Shown in pieces: positions 62,943 through 64,000 of a stretch of 64,000 nt of DNA. A program made the translations under genes and the position numbers. Source of the stretch: Pseudomonas tructae (lineage in GTDB: Bacteria > Pseudomonadota > Gammaproteobacteria > Pseudomonadales > Pseudomonadaceae). How positions within the stretch are numbered: the first letter of the stretch is position 1; every line of letters begins with the position of its first letter. The notes under the pieces were generated by a model. It did not search any database. It was not told where the DNA came from and saw only the letters and a list, made by a program, of their open reading frames with translations. The stretch spans positions 3,296,501 through 3,360,500 of the forward strand of contig NZ_CP035952.1 in assembly GCF_004214895.1 (NCBI RefSeq), given 5' to 3'.

Positions 62943-63443
62943 TCATTTCAACACTGCCAGAGCAGCGTCATAGTTCGGCTCGTCGGCGATTTCGCCAACC
63001 AGCTCGCTGTGCAGCACCTTGTCGTTTTCATCCAGCACCACCACGGCGCGGGCAGTCAGACCGGCCAGCGGACCGTCGGCGATGGCAACGCCGTAGTTCT
63101 CGATGAACTCACGGCCACGCAGGGTCGACAGGTTCTGCACGTTTTCCAGGCCTTCAGCACCGCAGAAACGCGCTTGCGCGAATGGCAGGTCGGCGGAGAT
63201 GCACAGCACAACAGTGTTGGCGACATCATTGGCCTGGGCGTTGAACTTGCGTACGGAAGTTGCGCAGGTCGGGGTGTCGACGCTTGGGAAGATGTTCAGC
63301 ACTTTGCGCTTGCCGGCCAGGGAGGCCAGGGTCACGTCGGCCAGGCCTGCACCAACCAGGGAAAATGCAGGTGCCTGGGCGCCCACTTTCGGCAGTTCGC
63401 CTTTGACCTGAACCGGGTTGCCTTTAAGAGTCACTTGAGCCAT
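62943..63443 (-). CDS. tpx: Thiol peroxidase (2-Cys peroxiredoxin, Tpx)
   Basis: A 166-residue periplasmic/cytoplasmic-type atypical 2-Cys peroxiredoxin that reduces hydroperoxides with electrons from thioredoxin. The peroxidatic C60 is in [17 protein letters not shown] and the resolving C94 in [16 protein letters not shown], both at the normal spacing. The N-terminus [20 protein letters not shown] is the standard one. Its length matches the family exactly. It is transcribed singly, with its own terminator and a REP after the stop. Confidence 0.96.
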   Translation of the reverse strand: MAQVTLKGNPVQVKGELPKVGAQAPAFSLVGAGLADVTLASLAGKRKVLNIFPSVDTPTCATSVRKFNAQANDVANTVVLCISADLPFAQARFCGAEGLENVQNLSTLRGREFIENYGVAIADGPLAGLTARAVVVLDENDKVLHSELVGEIADEPNYDAALAVLK

Positions 63444-63569
63444 GAACGAAGTCCTTATGCGGGGGTTAAGTAAAGGACCAGAGTTAACCATGAAAGTGCC
63501 CGTCTACCTATGGGCCAGTGTTAAATTGTTGAATTGCCAGACAACTTTTGTGGACAATCTTTAGTTGTT

Positions 63570-63592
63570 CGGGAGCCGATTGCCGGCTCCCG
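63570..63592 (-). terminator. Terminator-like hairpin after the partial SdaC-like gene
   Basis: A perfect 9-bp stem, CGGGAGCCG with CGGCTCCCG, and a 5-nt loop about 11 bases after the stop codon. The sequence beyond the stem (GAACAACTAAAG) has no real T run. Confidence 0.55.
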
Positions 63593-63603
63593 AATCAAGC
63601 GGT

Positions 63604-64000
63604 TCAGCTCAGCAGCGAGTAAACCAGCGCCGAGATGGCCACCAGGCCCACGGCGACGACGAAGACGTTGGACATCTGCCCGCGGTACTTGCTCATGGCC
63701 GGCACCTTGCGGATGGCGTACATCGGCATCAGGAACAGGATCGCAGCGATCACCGGGCCGCCGAGGGTCTCGATCATGCCGAGGATGCTCGGGTTGAGGG
63801 TGGCGACGATCCAGCAAATGATCAGCATGAAGGCTGCGGTCATGCGGTCCAGGGCCTTGGCGCCCGGGCGCTTGCCGGTCTTGACGATCAGGCCCTTGAG
63901 GCCTTCGCTGGCACCGATGTAGTGGCCCAGGAACGACTTGGCGATGGCGATGAAGGCGATCAGCGGCGCGGCAAAGGCGATGGTCGGGTTGCTGAAGTGG
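63604..64000 (-). CDS. HAAAP-family amino acid permease, SdaC-like (5' part outside window)
   Basis: The last 131 residues of a permease that is clearly a paralogue of the one at 12214-13512. Both share [27 protein letters not shown](V/I)IA, and the end Y(S/R)G(Q/K)(M/V)SNVFVV. The frame stays open to the window edge. Four or five TM helices are visible. Substrate by family: serine, threonine or an aromatic amino acid. Confidence 0.85.
   Translation of the reverse strand, partial: HFSNPTIAFAAPLIAFIAIAKSFLGHYIGASEGLKGLIVKTGKRPGAKALDRMTAAFMLIICWIVATLNPSILGMIETLGGPVIAAILFLMPMYAIRKVPAMSKYRGQMSNVFVVAVGLVAISALVYSLLS

Overview
The window looks like a Pseudomonas chromosome of the P. putida/P. fluorescens type. 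Coding GC is high with strong C/G third positions. Gene neighbourhoods such as muxABC-opmB, DUF1652 and a MucR-like protein are Pseudomonas-typical. At least six copies of the Pseudomonas REP palindrome (core GGGAGCGGGCTTGCCCCGCG) sit between genes. No rRNA, tRNA, CRISPR array or intact insertion sequence was seen.

Layout. 1-3215: a three-gene sensory operon on the minus strand (response regulator, periplasmic binding protein, hybrid histidine kinase cut by the window edge). 3288-9467: a catabolic cluster built around an FMN/FAD/Fe-S old-yellow-enzyme-type oxidoreductase, with a class II aldolase, a PotD-like binding protein, an enoyl-CoA hydratase and two regulators; its substrate is unknown. 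9603-12028: a lipoprotein and a PhoD-like phosphatase. 12214-16100: L-serine uptake and deamination (SdaC, SdaA) with a divergent LysR regulator. 16113-17819: a phosphoethanolamine-transferase/sulfatase-type membrane enzyme.

18222-36128 is one tightly packed plus-strand exopolysaccharide locus of 16 genes, many joined by ATGA overlaps. It makes uronic-acid nucleotide sugars (Ugd, 4-epimerase), primes the lipid carrier, adds sugars (three glycosyltransferases), flips and polymerises (Wzx, Wzy-like), and exports (OPX lipoprotein, Wzc-like chain-length protein and a tyrosine-kinase-like partner with a broken Walker A). It also carries tailoring genes: a NodB-type deacetylase, a secreted glycosidase-like protein, two acyltransferases and a YdjC deacetylase. 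It does not match Psl, Pel, alginate or cellulose in gene content.

36545-40853 is the most unusual part: a 1271-residue toxin/effector-like leucine-rich-repeat protein that lacks the usual C-terminal E3 ligase domain. It is followed, across a long inverted repeat, by a 120-residue protein that reads as a profilin, a eukaryotic-type actin-binding fold.

40951-64000: a CHASE-GGDEF-EAL protein, a GapN-like aldehyde dehydrogenase, a VOC protein, a hypothetical protein next to a tyrosine recombinase, a lipoprotein, DUF1345 and DUF1652 proteins, an aminotransferase, a MHYT-GGDEF-EAL protein (MucR type), the MuxABC-OpmB efflux operon, thiol peroxidase Tpx, and the 3' end of a second SdaC-like transporter.
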